From contig OX637624.1 in assembly GCA_951802195.1 (NCBI GenBank), positions 186,001 through 250,000 of the forward strand: 64,000 nt of DNA. Direction: 5' to 3'. This document shows positions 1 to 9,900 of this stretch, piece by piece. The position numbers and the translations under genes were made by a program. Under the pieces are notes generated by a model, which did not search any database, had not been told where the DNA came from, and worked only from the letters and a program-made list of their open reading frames with translations. Within the stretch, counting starts at the first letter, position 1. Each line of letters opens with the position of its first letter. Source of the DNA: Tausonia pullulans. Lineage: Eukaryota > Basidiomycota > Tremellomycetes > Cystofilobasidiales > Mrakiaceae.

Positions 1-638
1 TGCGATGAGTTGACGAACAAACAGGTTCGAGAGTCATTCCTCATCCCTTACGTACGTTGTATTTGCTTGTTTTGTACACCTTCAGTCGCCCGGAGCTGAT
101 TAGGTGCTATCGAGCAAGCCAAACGAGTTTCCTTCGACCATTTCTCCTCCTGCATGTCTGTTCCTCCGTCCCCTCTCTCACTCAAGCGTGTCCGTCAGTG
201 TCCCCCTCGCTAGGGACACATACCGGCTCTTCCACCAACAGCCCTCTTCTCACTCGCGCTACATTGAACGGTTAAAGCCATTTATAAATCTCTCGTCCAG
301 ACGTCAGAGCGGTGGAATTCATGGCGCTGCCCGCCTTCTCTCTCGGGAGGTCGGGAAGGGCAGCGCCGTCTCTGAACACGAATCGCATAATGTTTCTCCC
401 TCTCTTTTTCCAGGTGCACTAGATTCAGGCCAAACGGAACCCAGTGTTTTGTAAATAAGAGCAAGCAGCGAGCCCAGTGTCAGAAAGAAAGAAACAAAAC
501 AAAAAGGGGGAAGGAAACAAACACACCCCCTCAGTCCGCTTCTAGAGCAGCGGACTCACATCTCCTTCCGCGAGACCAACGCATAATACGGCAGTGGAGA
601 AATAAAAGAGAAAGGTAGAGCAAAAGAGATGCCCTCGC
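1..638. other. Intergenic, 3' flank of the CAS1-like gene
   Basis: No coding region is supportable here. Short open frames exist on both strands but show no domain, no splice signals and no codon pattern like the neighbours. An A-rich stretch around 480-520 and the segment up to 638 probably hold the 3' untranslated region of the CAS1-like gene, which ends at 639 on the minus strand. Confidence 0.5.
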
Positions 639-3600
639 TCAGGGCCAAGGTGAGAGCAAGTTCAGGACCCAGACAAAAACGAGCATCGCGGCGAGGCGAG
701 CGCTGATAGATTCAGTCCACCCCGAAAGGATGGAGGAACCCTTGAAGCCCGTGACGACAGGGGAGGCGCGCCATCCTTCCGCAAGACCACCGTTGGCGTT
801 GGTGGATGGCGCCTCTCCTGTCGACGAGGATGACTCGCCCGGGGTGAGGAGAGGGATGTCGGCCCCGCCGTTCTCGGCCGACTTGGATGGGTCTGTCTCG
901 GAGGACGGCGCGGAACCGTTGGTCGATCCGTTGGCAGCGCCGTTCGTTGTCGACGTCGTCGTTGCTGGGAGAGGGAGTCCCTTAGGTTTCTTGGGCTTGC
1001 CGACTAGGACGTCCGTGAGCTTTCCCGTGGCTTGGCTCGTCTTCTGTGAAAGGAAGATGAAAACAACCGTTGTGACGACAACGTTGAGGAGTCTCCACTT
1101 AGTGCCCGGGACGATGAGAAGCACGCCCTTGGTGTCGCCCGCGAGCCAGATGTGGAACTGGAGGATGAACGTCTCAAGAGATATCTGGCCGATAAAGCAG
1201 AAGAGGCTCGACGAGATCGACCTCAAGGCCGGGGTCGCGTTTCGGAGTACGATGAAGGCGAGGATAGGCACGAAGGAGACAACCGGATGGACGGCATTGT
1301 ACGCGAACTTGGTCGGTTGGTTGATCTCAAACCAGAAGAACCAAGCCAGTGCCAGGACAGAGGCCGCGACGGAGCCCTTGACAACTGTCGGCCACCAGGG
1401 GAGCGAAGGCAGGCCGAACTCCTTGATTTTAATGTATGCGTAGGCGGTGAACATACCGAGGTAGACGACCCAAAGGTCGAGCGTCACGCGGAAAGTCCAC
1501 TGGGGGGGGGGGGGGGGGGGGGGGAGAGAATTAAGGGAAATACTCAGCACGAGTCAAAAGCGCAGGCAGGCAGGAGTTGACTCCAGCGCACCTCGCGAGC
1601 AGACCAATGGATATTGGCAACGGCGGCGAGGAAGTTGAAAAAAGACGCGAGGAGCCACTCGGTCTTCATGAACCAGGTAACGAGGCCGGCTGAAATGAGA
1701 AGCTTGCCTGAGAGGAAGACGGCGTTGTCGTTATACTTGTGGCCAGCAAACATGGTTGCGTAGATGATGAGATACCAGAATGAGACGAGGGGCTGATGAA
1801 GATGACTATTCAGCATTGTTTGAAGAACCTGTTTCTGGTGGACAAGGCTCGCGCACCGAGAAGTAGTAGGAGATGTAATCGGTGTCCATTGTGTAGGCAA
1901 GGACGATTGGGAGTAGGTTGAGCCGAACCATGACCATCGCGACACGGGCGATGCCGAAGTCGGACTTTTTCAGGTAGAAGGTAAAATGTCCGTCTGCAGG
2001 GCGGGAGTTAGCGAGAGCTTGTTGAGTAGATACGTGCGCCCACTCACATCCGGTCATGAAGAGATATGCGGCCACGCAGACGCGGACGGGATTATAGATG
2101 CCCGAAATCTTGGACGCGCCGGTATAGTGGTAGATAAGGATAATGACTGGAGGCGAGCACGACGCCAGTGCCGTCAGGATCGATCGGTCGTCATGAAGAG
2201 CTGGAGGCGTAACCTACTCTGCATCCACCCCTTCCACTCATCGGTCTGCTCGCGGTTGAGGAAGCCGAGATCCTTGCCGCCCTCGCTCCGCTTTGACGTC
2301 GCAAGACCAACGGCAAGCGCAGCGAGGCAGCAGACCGTGAAAGTAGTCGCGTCGTATATCTTGTTCTCCTTGAGCCAGAACCCGGTCCGGTCCGCAAAAA
2401 AGGTGAGCCCGGCGCAGAGCCCGAAGCTCATGAGAGTCAGACACAGCCCGTCTTCGGTCGGGAAGAGGGCGGAGAGGGCGGGATAGGCGGCTGATGGCGG
2501 TGAGGTGAGCGGGAGATCTGGGGAGGAAAGCGCGTCTGCATCGACTCACAGAGCGGCTTCTGAAAGATCCTTCCAATTGGGACCCAACAGACGATGATAA
2601 AGAGCAACATGCCCTGGAGCCAGCCGACGGACGGGTACTTCTTGCAGCAAGTCTTGTCCATAGGGAACTTCTTGGGCATGACGTCGTTGCACCGGAAGTT
2701 GTAGAGGATCTGGGCCTGCGTGTCGAGGATCTTAGACGAGAAGTGGAGGCCGTCCGAGGTATGCTCCGGGAGGAGCAGCTGATTGAAAACGGTCGGGAGT
2801 GAGACGGGCGGCGGCGGCGACCGGAGGGTTGGCCCAGTCGTCTTTTTCGGCGCAAAGAGGAGCGACTGCTCCGGTGAGAGCTTGGCCGCAAGATCTGAGT
2901 TCATGGCGTCAATGTCCGAAGTACGGAGTGTCTTGGCTCTGTCGGGGCTCAGGAGCTCCTGGACAGGTTCGAGGACTGGGAGGAAGATGACCTCGTCGGC
3001 GACAACCGTCTTGGAGAGGGACGTCCCCGTCGATGCCTCGGCAATAAGACGAAATGTTTCATCGATGCGTGACCCCCAAGCACCAAGACTGCCCGAGTCT
3101 GGATGCCGGAGGTACCAGAGACCTGACCCGAGGACGAGGAGAGCCGGCTGCGAGGGCTGGCTGTGGCCAACGGCAACACGGTGCGGGGTCGAGAGCATCT
3201 GAGCTGTCTTGGTCGAGTTGAGGAAGCTAAGGGTGGGTGAAGACGCGTTAAAATTAGATTGAGTCGTGCCATGTGACAGCGGAGTAGACTGACGGGTCCC
3301 AGAAGAACTTGAAGTCCACACCACCTGCAAGGAGAGGAAACAGGGATCCTAAGCAACGGAGAACGCGGACGCGCATGCGCACACGCACGGCTCACCCTTT
3401 TGCGCGGTAAAGCTGGCATCTTTGTGCTTCTCGCCATCAGTAGCAGGTCCGTCCGGAGCCGATGGGTCCGCGATCTTGGCCATGGCGTAGAAGAGCTGGC
3501 GGGTAATGGAATCGCCAATGAAGACGACCGAGCGCGAGGCCATACACGTCGCGACCGACGTTGGGTTGTAAGCGGTCGTCATGCAACCTTGGTTGAGCTC

Positions 3601-4200
3601 GGATCAGTACAGCGTTTTTCGTCAATTGGTAGCAGGTCGAGCGGTCCGTCTTTGGATGGATCGGCGCGCGAGTGGGGTCGACGCGTCAAGCTCAGCCTTC
3701 CAAGGTAGGTGAGACTTCATCTGTTCCCAATTCAACGTGGCTGAGGCCGTCCTCCGCCTTGGTCGAGGGGGAGAGTCGCTCCAGGTAAGAGCGTCTTCCC
3801 AGAGCTCCTCGGCCATCTCCATTCACAATTCAGGCAATCGCTAGTGCGAACTGCCCTAAGCCTGTCCGCTCGACCCGAGCTTGACTCACCGTCCGGCTGC
3901 CACTTGGACTCGCTTGTCCAGAGGCCTGTCCCGAGGAGGGCACCGCAGTGGTATCGGTCGTTGTCTATCGCTCGCAAAGCAGGCAAGAGGTCAGCTCTCT
4001 CTCGTGTGGGAGGGAAAGGGAGGCAGGCATGAAGGGAAGCTCCCGTGTCGTTTGCCTCATCGTCAGGACTCACCAATGACAAAGTAACGCATAAGTGCAC
4101 CCAGGACTGCGACACAGATGGTCGCGATTGAGGCATAATGAGGCCAATTAGGACTCAGGGTCGACGACGCGGACTTGGTCTTAGGAGCGGACGGCGGCAT
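639..4200 (-). CDS. CAS1: Cas1-type polysaccharide/glycan O-acetyltransferase (CASD1 family), multi-exon
   Basis: Integral membrane O-acetyltransferase of the secretory pathway. The family acetylates capsule glucuronoxylomannan in Cryptococcus (Cas1p) and sialic acid in animals (CASD1). I place the start at 4200. The first exon (4200-4074) reads [19 protein letters not shown], then a hydrophobic anchor ending ...[10 protein letters not shown], and ends at a GTGAGT donor. The next exons give a lumenal SGNH/PC-esterase domain: [15 protein letters not shown], the nucleophile block [15 protein letters not shown] (about 3500-3545) and a DGLHF block (about 2735) supplying the Asp/His pair. A polytopic acyltransferase region follows from about 2660 to 1000, with hydrophobic segments such as [13 protein letters not shown] and a conserved WLAGDT stretch. 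The last exon starts at 1499 after an intron ending in C23-AG. The C-terminus is a Ser/Thr/Gly-rich tail and a final hydrophobic segment. Exon joins are inferred by eye. Family identity is secure; the acceptor glycan is unknown. Confidence 0.9.
1502..1524 (-). repeat. C23 homopolymer (minus strand) as polypyrimidine tract
   Basis: On the coding strand of the CAS1-like gene, 23 consecutive C residues directly precede the AG of the last 3' splice site (AG at 1501-1500, exon resumes at 1499 with TGGACTTTCC). It fills the position of the polypyrimidine tract. It should be length-polymorphic. Confidence 0.8.
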
Positions 4201-4861
4201 CGCGTTGCTCAACGGATGACGGGCAGGGTGGTTGGGAATGTAGAAGAGGCCCGGGTCGGCGGTCTGATGGAACGAGAGCCGGGAGGGCCGGAGATATGTG
4301 GGGGACAGGAAGGACGACAGCCCGGTCTGCGTGTCTGCTTGCTTGCTGGCCGGGGGGGGAAGGTGGTTGATGGTTTGGGGAAGGAGCGTTCCCTCTCACG
4401 CTCCTCTCGTCTCTCTTCGCGTCCGACCGCCCGGCCGCGTCGAGACCGCGAGCCCGCTTGCACCTTTCAATTTGTGGGGACTCCGGGGGCCGATACAGTT
4501 CAGCCCACCGGCCCAGGCCAGGCAGGTCTCAGACACACTCTAACTTTGATTTGGCGGCGGTCTTCCGGTACTTGCAGTTCATCATCATCGCGCTGCCATC
4601 TCCAGTGTTGTAAGTCGAGCAAGCAAGATAGTCAAGGAATTCGCAGACAGCACCCAAAAGGGAGCACTGAATCACGCTCAACGGCCAAATTTTATATGGT
4701 CAATGGAAGGGTCGAATCAGCGACCTCGGCGTTCTTTTTAGTCATGGATCAAGCGCAGAGGACGGCATGGCCATATGAAAGACAGCTGGAGGGGGGAAGG
4801 AGAGAGAATTTAGCCAGGGAGGAAGGAGTTGAGGGAGAATGAAAGGGCAAAAAGGAAGGGA
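4201..4861. other. 5' flank of the CAS1-like gene
   Basis: Upstream region of the CAS1-like gene. It is rich in purines and short simple repeats. Open frames on both strands here look like compositional artefacts. It presumably holds the promoter, but I see no TATA box or recognisable operator. The LINE remnants start at its right edge. Confidence 0.45.
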
Positions 4862-5757
4862 GAAGAGAAGAGAAGATCAAAACCACATGCCAACTGTCCG
4901 GACGACCGACCACCATCCCTGCACGACGCTGCTCGACCCTCAGCCATCGCCGCCATCGCCACCGTCACCTGTGCCATCATTCCCTTCGCCTCGTGTCCAT
5001 CAGCCGGAGGGTGGATGCGACCGTTCGGATGTCGTCGTCGTCACGGACGACGAGGTCCTCGAGCTTGCTACACCGTCGGCAGCGGACAAGGCGCCTGATC
5101 CGGGCGAGGGATGTACAACAGAAGAGGAGAATGTGCCGCGAGGGCGAGGATGTTGGACAGACGATCGTCCGGAGGGGAACCAGGAAATTATAGGGGAGCT
5201 GGGGAGAGAAGTGCTACGGCAGTGGCCCAGACGATGCACACCACGGAACAGGGCTCGTCGTAGAGATGGAAGAACGACTCAACCGGGGCAGCGAGATAGA
5301 GCACGCGTTGCGTGCTCTCGTTGTGCGGCGTTAGCGTGCCGTCTGCGAGCAAGACCGACGTGATGTGTTTGCCCGGATGCGGGTATAGACCATATAGAGA
5401 AAACGATGGGCGAGGGCGACGTCCTCGGACGTGGCTCGGGAAGGAGCCTGAGCTGACGCCGGCGTCGCTTCCAATCGTCACCGGTGAGAGTCGAGAAGTC
5501 CGTATGCCGGCCGTCCGGGATGATAAGGGGACACTTAGCCAGCCGATTGGCGGCGCGCTGGGCAGGCTGGCTGGGAATGTCGGAGCAGACGCATGCCGCG
5601 TGGGGAGACACGAGAGAATCTACGAAGGCCGAGAGGAGATCGCTATAGACGGAGTAGACTATTCTCTAGAGCCGCACGTTCCAAAAGTTGCCGTCGAGGT
5701 AGAGCGTCTTGTTCTAGACGTCCAGATAGATGCGCCAGCGTGGGGGGAGAGCGCTAT
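4862..5757 (-). mobile_element. Decayed LINE fragment, ORF2 C-terminal part (copy a)
   Basis: The minus strand encodes, with stops and frame breaks, peptides clearly related to the C-terminus of the full LINE ORF2 at 34276-37950. Examples are HPGKHITSVLLADGTLTPHN and LAAPVESFFHLYDEPC, against HPGKHTAAPFLADGTATPHN and LTAPVESFFHLFDEPC. A block near 5650-5740 matches the RWQAYLRAWF region of the intact copy. The copy is 5'-truncated near 5757, where the tail of another fragment begins. Its 3' part (4862-5190) resembles the fragment at 33360-33695 more than the intact element, so the two belong to a separate, older subfamily. Both stop at nearly the same base in a TTCTCTTCTC-like tail (minus strand) instead of poly-A. 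Confidence 0.8.
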
Positions 5758-5905
5758 CTTGTTATATTTTGTATTTAAGTCATGACCTATACGTAGGAGA
5801 CGAGGTGACCATATGAGCGATAGCGAGTCGTAGCTAGATAGAGGGAGGGCGAGAATGAAAGAAGAGGCGGAGGAAAACATATGATGGGTATGGTCATAGG
5901 CCCCA
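5758..5905 (-). mobile_element. LINE 3'-UTR fragment (copy b)
   Basis: The plus strand carries a T-rich stretch, then GTATTTAAGTCATGA and a diverged match to the 3' untranslated region of the intact LINE (plus strand 34050-34200). This includes CGAGGTGACC near 5802 and CATAGGCCCCATGG near 5895. It is a 5'-truncated copy on the minus strand, with its tail facing away from the tRNA-Asn gene. Confidence 0.75.
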
Positions 5906-5913
5906 TGGTGTAA

Positions 5914-5945
5914 CCATTTTGTTTTGTATTGAAGTCATGACTTTA
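5914..5945 (-). mobile_element. Very short LINE 3'-end fragment (copy c)
   Basis: About 30 bases (TTTTGTTTTGTATTGAAGTC and onward) match the terminal bases of the LINE 3' end in the same orientation as copies b and d. Too little remains to place its truncation point well. Confidence 0.5.
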
Positions 5946-5963
5946 AACAGACTGTTTTCTAAG

Positions 5964-6069
5964 AAATTGGATGTTTTTTTTTGTATTTAAGTCATGAGTT
6001 ATACGTAGAGAACGAGGTAACCCTATGAGAGATATCGAGTAGTAGCCAGATAGAGATGAAAATTGGATG
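5964..6069 (-). mobile_element. LINE 3'-end insertion with target-site duplication (copy d)
   Basis: AAATTGGATG at 5964-5973 is repeated at 6060-6069. Between them lie T9 (5974-5982), GTATTTAAGTCATGAGTTAT and about 60 bases matching the LINE 3' untranslated region. On the minus strand this is a strongly 5'-truncated LINE copy ending in poly-A, flanked by a 10-base direct repeat. The duplication makes this a genuine target-primed insertion and not a deletion product. The tRNA-Asn gene starts 83 bases to the right of the proximal repeat. Confidence 0.8.
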
Positions 6070-6152
6070 ATGCTTTTTTTTGTATCATATTATTTGGGAT
6101 ACTAATACGAAGTTACACATTTGCAAACATTATCCGGATGTTATTCGGATTA
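6060..6152 (+). repeat. Conserved 5' flank of tRNA-Asn, copy 1
   Basis: AAAATTGGATGAT, GATACTAATACG and TTCGGATTATCTCGG recur in the same order upstream of the second tRNA-Asn gene (32635-32715, opposite strand). The two flanks are therefore paralogous. Copy 1 carries an extra stretch with T8-GTAT (6074-6085) that copy 2 lacks; this may be a further tiny LINE-tail insertion. Confidence 0.75.
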
Positions 6153-6225
6153 TCTCGGCTAGCTCAGTTGGTAGAGCGTCAGACTGTTAATCTGTAGGTC
6201 GACGGTTCGAACCCGTCGCTGAGAG
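6153..6225 (+). tRNA. tRNA-Asn (anticodon GTT)
   Basis: A 73-base cloverleaf without intron. The acceptor arm is TCTCGGC pairing with GCTGAGA at 6218-6224 (one G-T pair), with discriminator G6225. The D arm is TAGCTCAGTTGGTAGAGC, which also contains the A box. The anticodon loop is CTGTTAA with GTT at 6186-6188, and the T arm is GACGG-TTCGAAC-CCGTC, which contains the B box. No CCA is encoded, as in eukaryotes. The same gene body occurs on the opposite strand at 32562-32634. Confidence 0.95.
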
Positions 6226-6229
6226 TTAG

Positions 6230-6234
6230 TTTTT
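6230..6234 (+). terminator. Pol III T5 terminator of tRNA-Asn
   Basis: Five T residues start four bases after the discriminator of tRNA-Asn, in the normal place for an RNA polymerase III terminator. Confidence 0.7.
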
Positions 6235-6985
6235 AACCAGATTCACCTGATCCCTTTTTCCTCCTACAGAGCAAGTTGAAGAAGGTTAACCAGAGAGGCC
6301 ATCGGGCAGATTTCTGCCCTGCGCTAGAAAGTATAGATCGTTCACTATCTCTCTCTCTTCTTTCCAGTGGTCCTGAATCTGCTCGGCTTTCGCTTCTCTA
6401 ACTTCCTCCACGGACCGCCTTGATCGATCCGCTCCCGTCCTATGACGCATCACACGCCCGATGTACGTCGGCAACTGCTTCCCCTCTTCATCTCACCCTG
6501 GAGATGCGTCCACGCCAAGGAGCTCGCTTGACTGCCGATTTTTCTTGAGTAGACCCGCTGAGAATCATACCGAATAAACAAGAAACGCCATAGGCTGGAT
6601 CAGGTCAGATCAAAGGAGGCCAACCACATGGAGAGAGAGGCCTAGACGGGAGGTTGACGAGCAGCGCCGAAGGAAGGAGGGGAGGTTGAGGGGAAGCGAG
6701 GCCCCTCTCTCGATCCTGCCTCGAATGAGGCTAGGTAGTCAGTCAGCCCCAAGCGAGGCTCCCGGGAGAAAAGCTCATGAGAGTGGCCGTCCCAAGTCGT
6801 CGTCACATACGTAAGCAGGCTAGGCGCCCCACTGGTGCCGGATCCATCGCCGTGGACTGCCTTCCTTGACCTCGTTCTCAAAGGCACCTGCTTCACCCTA
6901 TTCGCAAGTTCACCCACAACCACGACTCGGCCATCTTTCACTTTCGACAAAGAGCTCCTCCAACCGACAGCCAGCTTCAACAGCC
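6235..6985. other. Region between tRNA-Asn and EGT1
   Basis: No gene is supportable. Open frames on the minus strand (for example about 6640-7040) run antisense into the EGT1 first exon and have no recognisable domain. The right part should hold the EGT1 promoter and 5' leader. An in-frame upstream ATG at 6866 would add 40 residues with no family counterpart, so I treat that stretch as leader. Confidence 0.45.
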
Positions 6986-9900
6986 ATGTCCACCGCCCAC
7001 TCGATCTACGACATCCGCCATCTCTCCCCGCCGTCTGCATCGCTCCTCTCTCAACTGAGAGCCGGCCTCGGCGGTCATAAGTGGATCGGCGATGAGGACG
7101 CCACCTCGAGCTGGCGGTACAAGAAGAGCCTCCCGACGATGCTACTATACGACGAGGAGGGCCTCAAGCTCTACGAAAAGTGAGACTTGGTCGATCTGAG
7201 GGAGGATGAAGCAGGCCACCCCGCCCTGATCGGGGAAAGCCGCTGTTCGCGCTCATTCTCGCACCCCGACGTCATACTGAACAGCGTCCCCTCTTTTCAC
7301 GCTCTCTCCCCTACACTCGATCTCAGGATCACGACCGACTGCACCGAGTACTATCTCTACCCTCTCGAGCTTGCCCTTCTCGAGGAGCATGCGTCCTCGA
7401 TTGTCGACCACCTTTTCCCGTCCAAGGACGAGCGCGAGGGCGAGCAGGCAAGGCACCATCACCTTCGCCGTCCGCCTGTCAGCCACTGGCGGATTGGCGA
7501 GTGGGGCGATAGCTCCGTCGGCAAGTACAACGGCGGCGTCAACAGCGAGGAGGGTCTTGACGGATCGAGCGTAGGCCGTAGCCATGATGCGAGCTCGCCG
7601 TCCAAGCAGCAACAGCAGCTCGAGGGGATCGTCCTCGAACTTGGCGCTGGCTCGCTTGGCAAGACCAGGTCCGTCTATCTCGAACAGGCCCAGAGACAGC
7701 CCAAAGAGCTAACCGATTGAATGTCGGCGGTGCCGTAAGCCACCTTCTTCGAGCTCTTGCCGACCGCAAGAAGGACGATGCTTCGTCCTACATTCAGTAC
7801 CTCGCCCTCGATCTCGACAAGAACGAGCTCGACCGCACCCTCAACGACGTCAAAGTCTCACTGGGTCCTCAACTCGATGCCGGAAATGTTAAGACCGGTG
7901 GTGTCTGGGGCACATTCGACGCCGGCCTCGAGTGGGTCCAGGACGGCGACTATCTCGACGCCATTTCTCGCGCGCAGGGTGGCGACGACACCGTCGCCCT
8001 TGGAAGACTTGAATCCCGCTCCGAGTCGTGCAGCATTAGCAAATCGTACGATGAGACCGAATCGACTCCTTCATCCTCGCCTCCCACTGCGCTTCCCTCC
8101 TCATTCCCTCCGTCGCCACCTCACTCGGAGTGCTCCCTCTTGCTCGACAACCACTCCGCTGCCCGCAACGATGGCCCTGTCAACTCTATAGATGGCCCCA
8201 TTCCACCCAAACACTTTCTATTTCTCGGCTCCTCGCTCGGTAACTTCTCGCGCGACTCTGCCCCGGCCTTCCTCCGCTCAATCCCTCTTCGGCCCGGCTC
8301 GGGTGACTCGCTCGTGCTCGGGCTCGACCATCGCAACGAAGAAGCCCTCGTCCAGAAGGCATACAACGACCCGTCCGGATGTACCCGCCGCTGGGCGGAA
8401 AACATGTGGAATGGCGTCTCACGGCTCGTTGGTAAGGATGGCCTCGGTGAGGGCTGGGAGTATACTGGACGCTACAACGTCAAGGAGGGTAAGTCGACAG
8501 TTGCTTGTGCTTGCTTCACCCTCCATTAACGATGATCACCCTTGCTCAGGTCGCCACGAGGCCTACTTTCGCTCGCTAAAGGCCCAAACGCTCTCTATTC
8601 CCGCCTCATCCGAGGGAGCCGCAATGGAGGCACACTTTGACGTTGACGAACTCATCAACATCGAGTGGTCATACAAGGTGGGCTTTATTTCGACTGAACT
8701 CGAAAAGCGGGACCTGACAACAGTGTCCCTCCCTTTCCTCCAGTACTCGGACCACGAGGCTCAGACCCTATTCGAGGCCGCCGATCTCCGCCCGACGGCC
8801 CGCTACACGGACGCCAATGATATGTACTCCATCTGGATCCTCGAGCGTCCGCCCTTCAAGTTCACCTCGATTATGCCATCACTCGCCGATCCGACGATGA
8901 CGGTGATGACCGCAACCAAGTCAAGCCCCGTTCCGACCACAAGCGATTGGGAAGAGCTCTGGCGGTTCTGGGATACCATCATCCTCGGTATGATTCCCGA
9001 GAAATCTCTCCACCAGAAGCCGATTGACCTTCGCCACAAAAGTGCGTTTAGCCTCCAACCTTCCCTTCATCGAGCATCAGGCGGAAGGTTGACTGATATT
9101 TTTCGCTTTAGATCTCTTCTACCTTGGCCACATTCCAGCCTTCCTTGATATCTTCCTCTCGCGCCACCTCGAGGAGCCACACACCGAGCCCGAACACTTC
9201 AAGGTCCGTCGAAGCTGACCCCATCCTCGTTGGCAGATGAGTTAATCTTGATCTTCAATCCAGGACATCTTTGAGCGTGGTATCGATCCCAACGTCGACG
9301 ATCCCTCGCAGATACACGTTCGAAGTTGTCCCCAAGTTTTTTTTTCTCCTAATGGGAGGCTAACTTTTTGGTCCATTTTGTATGTGCAGGACCACTCGAT
9401 TGTCCCTGAGAAAGACGAGGATTGGCCAACGCTTGAGGAGATTCTCAGTTTCCGGGACCGTGTCCGCCAGCGACTCCTCGCCCTCTACACCGACGTTTCC
9501 GCTGGCACGAAGGAGATGAGTCGGAGGCTGGGGCGGGTACTCTTCGTAAGTGGCATGGCGGTTGCACCTTGCTTCTTCGGGGTCTAGACCTGACAGGTCT
9601 CCGCTGTGCACATCAGATGGTCTTCGAGCACGAAGCTCTCCACGCAGAGGTGGGTCTTGCGCAGGCACGTTCTTGTTTTCCATCGCCTGACCCCCCCTCC
9701 CTCAATCCTTTTAGACTCTTCTCTACATGCTTCTCCAGTCTCCGGATACCCTTCCTCCTCCCGGATTCACCCCTCCCCACTTCCCAACGCTCTCGCTCAT
9801 CTGGGATGCCCAACACGCCCGCGACGCCACCCTTGCCAAGACGCTTACTCTTGGTTCCGCGACCGTCACCCTTGGCCATCACGACCTTGAGAGCGAGGAC

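Noticed and set aside
104-454. Plus-strand open frame near the left edge
   Set aside because: No domain, no splice signals, and composition that looks non-coding. It probably lies in the CAS1-like gene's 3' flank.
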